DNA of 15,847 nt from positions 1-15,847 of the forward strand of contig CAKSQZ010000025.1 of NCBI GenBank assembly GCA_934486895.1, in the 5' to 3' direction. The notes beneath the pieces were generated by a model that searched no databases, was not told the origin of the DNA, and saw only the letters and a list, made by a program, of their open reading frames with translations. Position numbers and translations under genes: made by a program. Below are positions 1 to 6,849 of this stretch, in pieces (the first letter of the stretch is position 1; every line of letters starts with the position of its first letter). The stretch comes from an uncultured Eubacteriales bacterium. Lineage in GTDB: Bacteria; Bacillota; Clostridia; Oscillospirales; Acutalibacteraceae.

Positions 1-1494
1 AACTATGAGATCACTCCGATCACAGTAGGCGGCGGTTCGGTCGTTAACCCGACTACAACTACAACAACAAAACCCGCAGCTACCACTACAACAACACAGG
101 CTCCGTCCGGCGGCGAATATGTATCGACAGGCGTTTATATGCCCGCAACTATCGCTGTTTGGGAAGGCGGATCACCTGAAGAGGTTGACGGCGGCGGTGT
201 TAAGTCCGTAGCTAACGGCAAACTCACCACCACATGGACACGTGATGCTTGGCAGTATCAGAACTACTCATGGGGCAAGGCTGATTCAAGCGTTGTAACA
301 AGCGATGTCGTAGGTATCAGATTTAAGCTCACGGTTAACTCTGTCGGAAAGACAAATGTTCCGCTGAGAGTTAAGTTTGTCCTCAAGGAAGACTGGCCGG
401 AGGCTTGGAAATCCTGCATTAAACCGATCACAGCGGCAATCGGCACAGAGGCTGAATATGTACTGCTTCTCTCCGATTTCGGAATTTCGGCAACAGAGCT
501 CGCCGGCATGGATCATCAGCAGATCCGTGTTGAGGCTCAGGACGGCTCGACAACCCTCGGCGGCTGCTCGTTCACGATCGGCGATGTTGAGGCTGTCAAA
601 GCAGGCGGCGGTTCGGTCGTTAACCCGACTACAACCACTACTACAACAACAAAACCGGCAGCTACCACCACAACAACAAAAGCTCCGTCCGGCGGCGAAT
701 ATGTATCGACAGGCGTTTATATGCCCGCAACTATCGCTGTTTGGGAAGGCGGATCACCTGAAGAGGTTGACGGCGGCGGTGTTAAGTCCGTAGCTAACGG
801 CAAACTCACCACCACATGGACACGTGATGCTTGGCAGTATCAGAACTACTCATGGGGCAAGGCTGATTCAAGCGTTGTAACAAGCGATGTCGTAGGTATC
901 AGATTTAAGCTCACGGTTAACTCTGTCGGAAAGACAAATGTTCCGCTGAGAGTTAAGTTTGTCCTCAAGGAAGACTGGCCGGAGGCTTGGAAATCCTGCA
1001 TTAAACCGATCACAGCGGCAATCGGCACAGAGGCTGAATATGTACTGCTTCTCTCCGATTTCGGAATTTCGGCAACAGAGCTCGCCGGCATGGATCATCA
1101 GCAGATCCGTGTTGAGGCTCAGGACGGCTCGACAACCCTCGGCGGCTGCTCGTTCACGATCGGCGATGTTGAGGCTGTCAAAGCAGGCGGCGGTTCGGTC
1201 GTTAACCCGACTACAACCACTACTACAACAACAAAAGCTCCGACTACAACAACCACCACAACAAAAGCTCCGACTACAACAACTACCACAACCAAGGCTC
1301 CCGAAGTTCGCGGCGATGTCAACGGTGACGGCGTTGTGAACGCAGCAGATGTTCTCATCATGAAGAAGATCATTGCATTCCCGCACGACACTATCGGCAC
1401 AGCAGCAGAGCGTGAGGCAGCAGATGTCGATAAGAACGGAAAGATCAATGCTATCGATCTCTACATTCTTAAGGTCATGATCTCTTCGCTGTAA
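1..1494 (+). CDS. Dockerin-bearing modular extracellular protein, 5' end cut by window
   Basis: The reading frame is open from base 1 to the stop at 1492-1494, so this is the last 497 residues of a longer protein. Order in the fragment: end of an upstream module, Thr-rich linker (about 10-35), module A (about 39-200), Thr linker (202-232), module B (233-394), long Thr/Lys/Ala/Pro linker (396-435), dockerin (438-497). Modules A and B are identical and rich in Trp, Tyr and beta-prone segments, which suggests a carbohydrate-binding-type beta-sandwich, but I cannot assign a CBM family. The dockerin has two canonical calcium loops, DVNGDGVVNAAD and DVDKNGKINAID, so the protein should dock onto a cohesin-bearing scaffoldin outside the cell. 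The catalytic or other N-terminal part, the signal peptide and the promoter are outside the window. Substrate cannot be inferred. The first residues before linker 1 (NYEITPIT) differ from modules A/B, so the upstream module is a different sequence. Dockerin call is firm; module function is open. Confidence 0.9.
   Translation, partial: NYEITPITVGGGSVVNPTTTTTTKPAATTTTTQAPSGGEYVSTGVYMPATIAVWEGGSPEEVDGGGVKSVANGKLTTTWTRDAWQYQNYSWGKADSSVVTSDVVGIRFKLTVNSVGKTNVPLRVKFVLKEDWPEAWKSCIKPITAAIGTEAEYVLLLSDFGISATELAGMDHQQIRVEAQDGSTTLGGCSFTIGDVEAVKAGGGSVVNPTTTTTTTTKPAATTTTTKAPSGGEYVSTGVYMPATIAVWEGGSPEEVDGGGVKSVANGKLTTTWTRDAWQYQNYSWGKADSSVVTSDVVGIRFKLTVNSVGKTNVPLRVKFVLKEDWPEAWKSCIKPITAAIGTEAEYVLLLSDFGISATELAGMDHQQIRVEAQDGSTTLGGCSFTIGDVEAVKAGGGSVVNPTTTTTTTTKAPTTTTTTTKAPTTTTTTTKAPEVRGDVNGDGVVNAADVLIMKKIIAFPHDTIGTAAEREAADVDKNGKINAIDLYILKVMISSL
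97..1236 (+). repeat. Exact tandem duplication, 582-bp period
   Basis: Bases 97-654 and 679-1236 read as identical over 558 bp, with no silent difference that I could find by eye. The period is 582 bp, a multiple of three, so the duplication keeps the frame and doubles one module plus part of its linker. Divergence starts only inside the Thr linker: CAG against AAA codons upstream, CCGGCA against GCTCCG downstream. This points to recent duplication or ongoing gene conversion through the low-complexity linker. Confidence 0.95.
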
Positions 1495-1516
1495 GCAGCC
1501 TGAATAACTGACACAA

Positions 1517-1542
1517 CAAAACCCCGCTTCGGCGGGGTTTTG
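1517..1542 (+). terminator. Rho-independent terminator of the dockerin gene
   Basis: Stem CCCCGC / GCGGGG with a TTCG tetraloop, extended by AAAA/TTTT pairing, 22 bp after the stop codon. The A/T symmetry means it could also work on the other strand. Confidence 0.9.
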
Positions 1543-1566
1543 CCTTTACCGGCTCAGTATGCAGTA

Positions 1567-1593
1567 CGGCGGCAATGCCGCGAATGTGCCGCA
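1567..1593 (+). repeat. GGCGGCAATGCCGC palindromic repeat, copy 1
   Basis: First of five copies of a short GC-rich element (others at 3041-3070, 3511-3538 inverted, 6678-6705, 7726-7753). Core GCGGCA-A-TGCCGC is a 6-bp inverted repeat, usually followed by AGATATGCCGCGG. This copy is the most diverged (GAATGTGCCGC). The rest of the 1543-1718 gap shows nothing I can assign. Confidence 0.6.
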
Positions 1594-1718
1594 GAAAGTC
1601 TGTGCGGCTTGCCGCCTCATAGGGGTCGCCAAACAATATGACAGTTATAAAACAACTCCTCGGTCACTTCTCGACAGCTGTGCTCATCGTAAGGAGCGGT
1701 GCCAACGTAACTTTATTA

Positions 1719-1747
1719 TTGACTTATAGGGGAAATAGGGGTATAAT
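1719..1747 (+). promoter_or_regulatory. Sigma-A promoter of the ectB-like gene
   Basis: TTGACT (1719-1724), a 17-bp spacer, and TATAAT (1742-1747). Transcription would start near 1754, about 30 bp before the start codon. An AGGA ribosome site sits at 1771-1774, with a rather long 11-nt spacing to the ATG at 1786. Confidence 0.85.
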
Positions 1748-1785
1748 CAAAGGTAAAGACAACCGCTAAAAGGAATGATTATCGC

Positions 1786-3039
1786 ATGGATACCTTTGAA
1801 AAATATGAATCCAATGTCCGTTCGTATTGCCGCAAATTTACCGATACTTTCGAGACGGCTAAAGGCTCGGTCATCACCGACAAGAACGGCAAAACTCATC
1901 TCGACTTCTTTGCGGGAGCGGGCGCGCTGAACTACGGTCACGCCAACCCCGACATTATCGACCCTGTTGTCGAATACATTAAAAACGGCGGAATTATTCA
2001 TGCGCTCGATATGCACACGACCGCGAAAGAGGCGTTCATTGAGAGCTTTGAAGAGAATATTTTGAAGCCGAGAGGCATGAATCACAAGATCATGTTCTGT
2101 GGCCCGACCGGCACAAATGCTGTTGAGTCCGCGCTCAAGCTTGCCAGAAAGAACACGGGCCGCCGCGGTATTTTTGCATTTTCCGGCGGTTTTCACGGTA
2201 TGACAATGGGCAGTATGTCCGTCACTTCCGACAGCGCTATCCGCAACAGCGCAGGTGTTCCGCTTTATAACACAACATATCTGCCGTACCCCTCGAAGGA
2301 GTATGCCGGATTTGACACGATCGCATATATGGAAGCGATCATGAACGATGACCATTCGGGCATCGATAAGCCGGCGGCTGTTATTCTTGAAACAGTGCAG
2401 GCAGAGGGCGGTATCAATGTTGCGCCGATCGAATTTTTGCAGAAGCTTCGTGCTTTCTGCGATAAATACGGCATTTTACTTATTTGCGACGAGATCCAGA
2501 TCGGTTGCTGGCGTACAGGTCCGTTCTTCTCGTTTGAGCGTGCAGGCATCGTCCCCGATATGCTGACTCTTTCTAAGTCGATCAGCGGCGGCGGATTCCC
2601 GATGGCACTTATGCTTGTGCGTCCCGAACTCGATATTTTCACACCGGGCGAGCATAACGGCACATTCCGAGGATTTAATCCGGCGTTTGTAGGCGCAAAG
2701 GCGGCTATCGAGTTTTCGATGAAGAACGATATGACCGCAATGGTAGAGCGCAAGCATAAGCTGATGAGCGAGCGTATGAACGAGCTTTCGGAGTTTGACG
2801 GCAGGCTTGCAGTTCGCGGTATCGGCATGATCATGGGAATCGACTTTGCAGGAATTAAGGACGGTATTGCGAAAGAATGCTGTCACAAGTGCTATGAAAA
2901 CGGACTTATTATTGAGCTGGCAGGCCGCCGCGATAATGTTTTGAAGCTGATGCCGCCGCTCACAACGCCCGATGACCAGATCGAGCAGGGCTGCGATATT
3001 ATCGTGAACACTGTCAAGGAAGTCATCAAATCTCTGTAA
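1786..3039 (+). CDS. ectB: Diaminobutyrate--2-oxoglutarate transaminase (EctB-like)
   Basis: A 417-residue class III PLP aminotransferase close in length and motif order to EctB, which makes L-2,4-diaminobutyrate from aspartate semialdehyde and glutamate. Seen in the sequence: the N-terminal FEKYESNVRSY and FFAGAGALNYGH, the phosphate-binding GPTGTNAVE (106-114), AFSGGFHGMTMG, the cofactor-ring DEIQIG (Asp235), SKSISGGG with the PLP lysine at Lys264, and GEHNGTFRG (Thr293). These strings are more typical of EctB than of ornithine or GABA aminotransferases. The start is set by the AGGA at 1771 and conserved N-terminal sequence. It stands alone: its own promoter, a terminator after it, and no ectA or ectC on either side in this window. 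Ectoine synthesis is therefore not supported here; diaminobutyrate may feed another product. Confidence 0.88.
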   Translation: MDTFEKYESNVRSYCRKFTDTFETAKGSVITDKNGKTHLDFFAGAGALNYGHANPDIIDPVVEYIKNGGIIHALDMHTTAKEAFIESFEENILKPRGMNHKIMFCGPTGTNAVESALKLARKNTGRRGIFAFSGGFHGMTMGSMSVTSDSAIRNSAGVPLYNTTYLPYPSKEYAGFDTIAYMEAIMNDDHSGIDKPAAVILETVQAEGGINVAPIEFLQKLRAFCDKYGILLICDEIQIGCWRTGPFFSFERAGIVPDMLTLSKSISGGGFPMALMLVRPELDIFTPGEHNGTFRGFNPAFVGAKAAIEFSMKNDMTAMVERKHKLMSERMNELSEFDGRLAVRGIGMIMGIDFAGIKDGIAKECCHKCYENGLIIELAGRRDNVLKLMPPLTTPDDQIEQGCDIIVNTVKEVIKSL

Positions 3040-3096
3040 ACGGCGGCAATGCCGCAGATATGCCGTGGGGAGCTATCATATTGATTAACTTTTAAT

Positions 3097-3131
3097 GCTC
3101 GACAAGAACCTAACTTCTTGTCGAGCTTTTT
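3097..3131 (+). terminator. Terminator after ectB, repeat-family hairpin
   Basis: Perfect 12-bp stem GCTCGACAAGAA / TTCTTGTCGAGC with a 6-nt loop and TTTTT directly after. It is 58 bp after the ectB stop and is one member of the hairpin family also seen at 3452, 6575, 6731, 7779 and 7861. Confidence 0.85.
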
Positions 3132-3152
3132 CTATCCTATTGCACAAGCTCA

Positions 3153-3256
3153 CCGCGTTAAAATCTGCACAATTTTTCTTTTTGCTCCCGCAGGGGTACA
3201 TTTCTTTTGTGAAAAAGAAATGTACGAAAGAAATCACAAGCGTTCCGCTTGACCAA
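3153..3256 (+). repeat. 104-bp dispersed repeat, copy 1
   Basis: Matches 15744-15847 at 103 of 104 positions; copy 2 runs off the window, so the repeat may be longer. Contains a perfect 13-bp hairpin, GTACATTTCTTTT / AAAAGAAATGTAC with a GTGA loop. The single difference between copies (T against C in the right arm) breaks one base pair in copy 2. Confidence 0.9.
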
Positions 3257-3451
3257 AGCACACCCGATTTACTATCCCAACTTCAAGTCGTGCAACAAAT
3301 TCAGCCTACCGCACCTATTCGGTACGGCAAATCGGCTGTGCCTAAGGGGAAACAATCACGTTTCCCCTCGCCTATGCCCCGTTGCCACGGTTGGCATGCC
3401 GGCAACAAAGTTGCTTTGCCGTAATCGGTTATCATATTTACTAACCTTCAA

Positions 3452-3489
3452 TGCTCGACAAGCGGCTAATTTCTTGTCGGGCATTTTTT
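3452..3489 (+). terminator. Terminator-like repeat hairpin
   Basis: Stem TGCTCGACAAG / CTTGTCGGGCA with one G-U pair, followed by six T. No plus-strand gene lies just upstream, so it is a repeat-family copy with terminator form and no evident client gene. Confidence 0.7.
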
Positions 3490-3766
3490 GTACCCCACCG
3501 CACAGACTTCCCGCGGCATATCTGCGGCATTGCCGCCGGCAGAGTAACTGTGTTACACGGATTTCCAGATTATTTCCACGCTCTCCAACCGCTTAAAAGC
3601 GTTTTACGAGCGGAAAAATCTGCATTAAATCCGAAGCTGTGTTCTTGTGCAAATTACTGCGGGCATAGGCTCACCCCGAGACAACGGCTGCAATCCGCCG
3701 ATGTGAGGTTATGATATTGAGAGAGTTTTGTGTTTACTATACCAACGGTTATGATATATCTTTTTA

Positions 3767-3793
3767 CCTCCCCTGTGTAAGGGGAGGCTTTTT
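3767..3793 (+). terminator. Terminator-like hairpin inside an inverted-repeat-bounded element
   Basis: Stem CCTCCCC / GGGGAGG with a TGTGTAA loop, then CTTTTTT. It is flanked by the 8-bp inverted repeat CGGTTATG (3746-3753) and CATAACCG (3798-3805). No gene upstream explains it. Confidence 0.75.
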
Positions 3794-3836
3794 TGTGCAT
3801 AACCGTCTGTCGGGCGGCAGCGGCAGCATTGCCGTA

Positions 3837-3870
3837 CGAATTAAATTCGGATTTTGTGGCACACTATAAC
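3837..3870 (+). promoter_or_regulatory. Putative malE promoter with a palindromic candidate operator
   Basis: TATAAC (3865-3870) is a plausible -10, but no good -35 lies 16-18 bp upstream. The perfect palindrome CGAATT-A-AATTCG (3837-3849) covers the place where the -35 would be. A sugar-responsive regulator could bind there, either blocking or recruiting polymerase. This is inference; the site does not match a MalR or CcpA consensus that I know. Confidence 0.35.
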
Positions 3871-3909
3871 CGCATAAAGCTAAAATTTTAAAAAAGAAAG
3901 GCGAATTTT

Positions 3910-5157
3910 ATGAAAAACCGGCTTAGTAAAACACTATACAAACTGTCCTGCGGTGCAGTCGCCGCCGCGCTTGCGCTGTCGCTTTCATCCTGCGGCGACA
4001 AATCAAGCGGCTTGGTGCGCGGCTCGACCGCCGCCGAAAAGCTCTCCCTCTGGGGCTCGTCCGACGACCAGACGATGCTCGGCGAAATGATCGACGGCTT
4101 TAAAACAGCCTACACTGATGTCAAAAACGATATCGAAAAAAAGGTCACAGGCGAGGATAAAGCCGCCGAGGAAGCGCTCAAAGACATCGACGCCGCGGCA
4201 GATGTTTTTGCGGTGAGCCACGATCAGATCGGCTCGCTCGTTTCAGCCGGTGCGATCTATGAGATCTCGGGCGACTACAAGCAAAAAATCGAAAACGAAT
4301 GTTCCGAAGGCTCGGTGAGAGCCGCGACCTACAACGGCAAACTCTACGGTTTCCCGTCTTCCGCGGAGACATACCTTCTCTATTATAATAAGTCGATGCT
4401 CAGCGATGAAGATGCGAAAGATCTCAGCAAAATTCTTGCCAAAAAAACCGACAGCGGAGTCTACAAATTCGGCATGAACTTTAAAGAAGGCTACTACGGC
4501 TCCTCGGTGTTCTTCACCGCAGGCTGCACTCTCTTCGGCGAAAACGGCGACGATTCGACCGCTTGCGACTTCGATAGCGACAACGGCGTTGCGGCGGCAA
4601 AATTCATCAAATCGCTCAAATCGCAGGGCGTTGTAAACTGCGACGAAAACGAAGCGCTTGCACAAATCAAAAGCGGCAAGCTTTTAAGCTATGTCACAGG
4701 GCCGTGGAAAGCAGACGCAATGAAAGAAGCGCTCGGCGATAACTACGGCGTTGCAGCTCTGCCGAGCGTTACGATCGGCGGCAACACCGCGCCTCTTAAA
4801 TCGTTTGCGGGCTATAAGGTATATGTTGTCAATGCAAAGACCAAAGACCCCGCCGCCGCAATGAAACTCGCTCAGCACCTGACAAGCGAGCAAAACCAGC
4901 TCAAGCGCTTCAAAGACCGTGCCTTACTGCCTGTCAACAAAACAGTCGCCGACAGCAACGATGTCCTTGCAGATAAAACGGTCGGCGCAACGCTCAGCCA
5001 GCTTAAAAACTCCGTTCCGATGCCGTCGATACCGCAGATAAGCAAGTATTGGACAGCGTTTAAATCGTTCACAGACGACTGCTTCAACGGCAATATTCCC
5101 GACAGCGAACTGAAGCCAAAACTCCGGACAATGGTGAAACAAGCCCTCGCAAAATAA
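3910..5157 (+). CDS. malE: Sugar ABC transporter substrate-binding lipoprotein, maltodextrin type
   Basis: A 415-residue extracellular solute-binding protein of the family that holds MalE/MdxE. It should capture maltodextrins or related glucan oligosaccharides at the cell surface and hand them to the permeases that follow. The first 28 residues form a lipoprotein signal with lipobox LSSC, Cys28 being the lipidation site. Later strings fit the family: AADVFAVSHDQIGSLVSAG, a YNGKLYGFP segment, YYNKSML, a VTGPW segment and the hinge-type SFAGYKVYVV. The AAAGG at 3897-3901 lies 8 nt before the ATG and fixes the start. It is followed after 3 nt by the malF-type permease, so the two are coupled. 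Substrate is inferred from overall resemblance and neighbours; binding residues are not certain. Confidence 0.85.
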   Translation: MKNRLSKTLYKLSCGAVAAALALSLSSCGDKSSGLVRGSTAAEKLSLWGSSDDQTMLGEMIDGFKTAYTDVKNDIEKKVTGEDKAAEEALKDIDAAADVFAVSHDQIGSLVSAGAIYEISGDYKQKIENECSEGSVRAATYNGKLYGFPSSAETYLLYYNKSMLSDEDAKDLSKILAKKTDSGVYKFGMNFKEGYYGSSVFFTAGCTLFGENGDDSTACDFDSDNGVAAAKFIKSLKSQGVVNCDENEALAQIKSGKLLSYVTGPWKADAMKEALGDNYGVAALPSVTIGGNTAPLKSFAGYKVYVVNAKTKDPAAAMKLAQHLTSEQNQLKRFKDRALLPVNKTVADSNDVLADKTVGATLSQLKNSVPMPSIPQISKYWTAFKSFTDDCFNGNIPDSELKPKLRTMVKQALAK

Positions 5158-5160
5158 ACG

Positions 5161-6459
5161 ATGAAACTTTCGTATTTTATAATGGGCGGCAGCCAAATTT
5201 TATACAAACAGTATATTAAAGGACTGCTGTATCTTTCGGCACAGATAGCGTATATCGTCTATATGCTGATGTTCGGTTTCTCATCGCTCTGCGGACTTGT
5301 AACGCTCGGAACACAGGAGCAAACGACTGTCTACGACCCCGAACTCGGCTTTAATGTGACGGTTGCGGGCGACAATTCCATGCTGATGCTGATATACGGC
5401 GTTATGACAGCCGCGATAACCGTGCTGTTTGTGCTTTTATACCGCGCGAATATCAGGGGCGCGCGCACCGCCGGGCGTGAATATAAAACAAGCGGAAAAG
5501 CTAAAAGTTTTATACAGGATGTAATATCACTCGGCGACAGCCGGTTTCATGTCGCAATGATGTCGCTTCCGCTTATCGGAATACTGCTGTTCACTGTCCT
5601 GCCGCTGATCTTCATGGTGCTGATCGCGTTCACAAACTACGATAAATCGCATCAGCCGCCCGGAAACCTGTTTGATTGGGTGGGACTTGATAACTTCAAA
5701 AATATGCTCTGGGGCAACGATCTTTTATCGGGAACATTCTTTCCCGTGCTGATCTGGACGATCGTCTGGGCTGTCCTCGCGACATTCACCTGCTATATTT
5801 TCGGCATTTTGGCGGCTCTTCTAATCAATAAAAAGGGCGTCAGATTTAAAGGCTTCTGGCGCACGATCCTTGTGCTGACTATCGCTGTTCCGCAGTTTAT
5901 TTCGCTGCTTATAATGCGAAATATGCTCAATAGGTTCGGCCCGATAAATTCGGCGCTCGAATCTATGGGGCTGATATCGTCGCCGCTGCCGTTCCTCACA
6001 GACGCGACCTGGGCGAGAGCGACGGTGCTTATCGTGAACCTGTGGGTGGGAATACCGTATACCATGCTGATGACATCGGGTATTCTGATGAATATTCCGA
6101 CCGATCTGTATGAAGCAGCTAAAATTGACGGCGCAGGCCCGTTTAAGATGTTTATGACGATAACTCTGCCGCATATCTGGCATGTGACCGCGCCGCTTGT
6201 TATAACGCAGTTTATCGGAAATATCAACAATTTCAATGTGATATATCTGCTAACGGGCGGCGAACCGCTGACAAGCAGTTATTATGTTGCGGGAAAGACC
6301 GATCTGCTTGTCACATGGCTTTACAAGCTGACCGCCGATGAAAAGGATTATAATCTTGCTTCTACTATCGGTATATTGATTTTTATACTATCTGTAATAA
6401 TTTCACTTGCGGCATACCGAAACACCTCGTCCTACAAGGACGAAGACCGCTTCGCATAG
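5161..6459 (+). CDS. malF: Sugar ABC transporter permease, MalF type
   Basis: A 432-residue inner-membrane permease. Visible segments: an N-terminal hydrophobic helix pair (about 22-48 and 74-95) separated by a polar external loop, then helices near 132-158, 194-222, 232-252, 285-308, 340-360 and 400-419. The ATPase-contact EAA loop is at 318-337 (EAAKIDGAGP..., ending ITLP). The extra N-terminal region and YDPELGFNV loop are usual for Firmicute MalF/MdxF proteins. The gene starts 3 nt after malE with no clear ribosome site, so translation is probably coupled. Its stop codon (6457-6459) lies in the left arm of an imperfect 12-bp hairpin (6454-6482) that starts the repeat cluster. No ATP-binding subunit is encoded in the window; a shared MsmX-like ATPase elsewhere would be needed. 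Confidence 0.9.
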   Translation: MKLSYFIMGGSQILYKQYIKGLLYLSAQIAYIVYMLMFGFSSLCGLVTLGTQEQTTVYDPELGFNVTVAGDNSMLMLIYGVMTAAITVLFVLLYRANIRGARTAGREYKTSGKAKSFIQDVISLGDSRFHVAMMSLPLIGILLFTVLPLIFMVLIAFTNYDKSHQPPGNLFDWVGLDNFKNMLWGNDLLSGTFFPVLIWTIVWAVLATFTCYIFGILAALLINKKGVRFKGFWRTILVLTIAVPQFISLLIMRNMLNRFGPINSALESMGLISSPLPFLTDATWARATVLIVNLWVGIPYTMLMTSGILMNIPTDLYEAAKIDGAGPFKMFMTITLPHIWHVTAPLVITQFIGNINNFNVIYLLTGGEPLTSSYYVAGKTDLLVTWLYKLTADEKDYNLASTIGILIFILSVIISLAAYRNTSSYKDEDRFA

Positions 6460-6482
6460 CACCGTTAGCACGGTTGCTATGC
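6454..6482 (+). repeat. Hairpin across the malF stop codon
   Basis: Left arm GCATAGCACCGT and right arm ACGGTTGCTATGC pair over 12 bp with one bulged base and a TAGC loop. The TAG stop is in the left arm. The inner CCGTTAGCACGG also occurs in the repeats near 6658 and, inverted, near 7930. There is no T tract, so it looks like a processing or mRNA-stability structure and not a terminator. Confidence 0.7.
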
Positions 6483-6730
6483 CGCATTTGGTTTCTGCGG
6501 TGGGTTGCCTTTATTGCCCGACCGCTGCCGCGGAGGGCATGACGCGGCGAGTTTCTGCGGTGGGCTGCCTTTATTGCCCGACAAGAAGTTAGGCTCTTGT
6601 CGAGCATTAAAGGTTAGTAAATATGATAGCCGACCACGGCAAAGCAGCTCTGCTGCCCGTTAGCACGGTGGGCATACCGGCGGCAATGCCGCAGATATGC
6701 CGCGGAGAGTTACAGCGGTGGGATACAAAA

Positions 6731-6766
6731 AATGCCCGACAAGAGGTTATCTTCTTGTCGAGCATT
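6731..6766 (-). terminator. Terminator-form repeat hairpin, minus-strand orientation
   Basis: Read on the minus strand: AATGCTCGACAAGA, an 8-nt loop, TCTTGTCGGGCATT (one G-U pair), then a run of T. On the plus strand the same site has a C-A mismatch and no T run, so it should hinder malFG transcription little. Confidence 0.6.
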
Positions 6767-6837
6767 TAATGTCGGATAAGATATATCTACCCACGGCAAA
6801 GCAGCTCTGCTGCCGGCACAGCAACCGAAGGTCAATC

Positions 6838-6842
6838 AGGAG
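6838..6842 (+). promoter_or_regulatory. Ribosome binding site that sets the malG start
   Basis: AGGAG lies 7 nt before the ATG at 6850. The same frame is open upstream to 6697, but that extension would be translated from the repeat cluster, so the site decides the start. Confidence 0.9.
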
Positions 6843-6849
6843 AATAACA

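Larger units (their letters stand above)
3040..3909. repeat. Gene-free mosaic of repeats and hairpins between ectB and malE
   Basis: This 870-bp gap holds no gene that I can support; the short reading frames have no good ribosome sites and overlap repeats that recur elsewhere. In order: palindrome copy 2 (3041-3070) starting 2 nt after the ectB stop; terminator hairpin (3097-3131); the 104-bp repeat shared with the window's right end (3153-3256); a perfect hairpin AGGGGAAAC-AATCAC-GTTTCCCCT (3345-3368); an inverted GGCAAA hairpin (3402-3422); terminator-like hairpin (3452-3489); inverted palindrome copy 3 (3511-3538); an unassigned stretch (3545-3745); a small inverted-repeat-bounded terminator element (3746-3805); and the malE promoter region. 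Confidence 0.8.
6460..6849. repeat. Repeat cluster between malF and malG
   Basis: About 390 bp without a supported gene, splitting an otherwise tight importer operon. It holds a 32-bp direct repeat (6491-6522 and 6551-6582, one mismatch, starting GTTTCTGCGGTGGG), a hairpin-family copy with neither strand followed by T (6575-6606), a GGCAAA-led hairpin (6639-6656), palindrome copy 4 (6678-6705), a second hairpin copy (6731-6766) and another GGCAAA-led hairpin (6796-6813). Bases 6643-6801 recur as 7691-7849 with about four differences. Confidence 0.85.

Noticed and set aside
1119..1448. Val-rich minus-strand reading frame under the Thr linker
   Set aside because: It is the complement of the Thr codon repeats (ACA/ACT giving TGT/AGT frames) and has no start signals.
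1786..3039. Part of an ectoine biosynthesis cluster
   Set aside because: No ectA, ectC or ask_ect gene on either side, and the gene is closed by its own promoter and terminator.
3095..3714. Three overlapping plus-strand reading frames of 87-115 residues between ectB and malE
   Set aside because: They run through hairpins and dispersed repeats, have no convincing ribosome site, and the same peptide starts (MLDK..L.SCRA) reappear inverted at 6607 because the DNA repeat reappears.
6697..6849. 51-codon N-terminal extension of malG
   Set aside because: The extension is encoded by repeat sequence also present at 7745 without a permease; a strong AGGAG precedes the ATG at 6850, and the family starts there.
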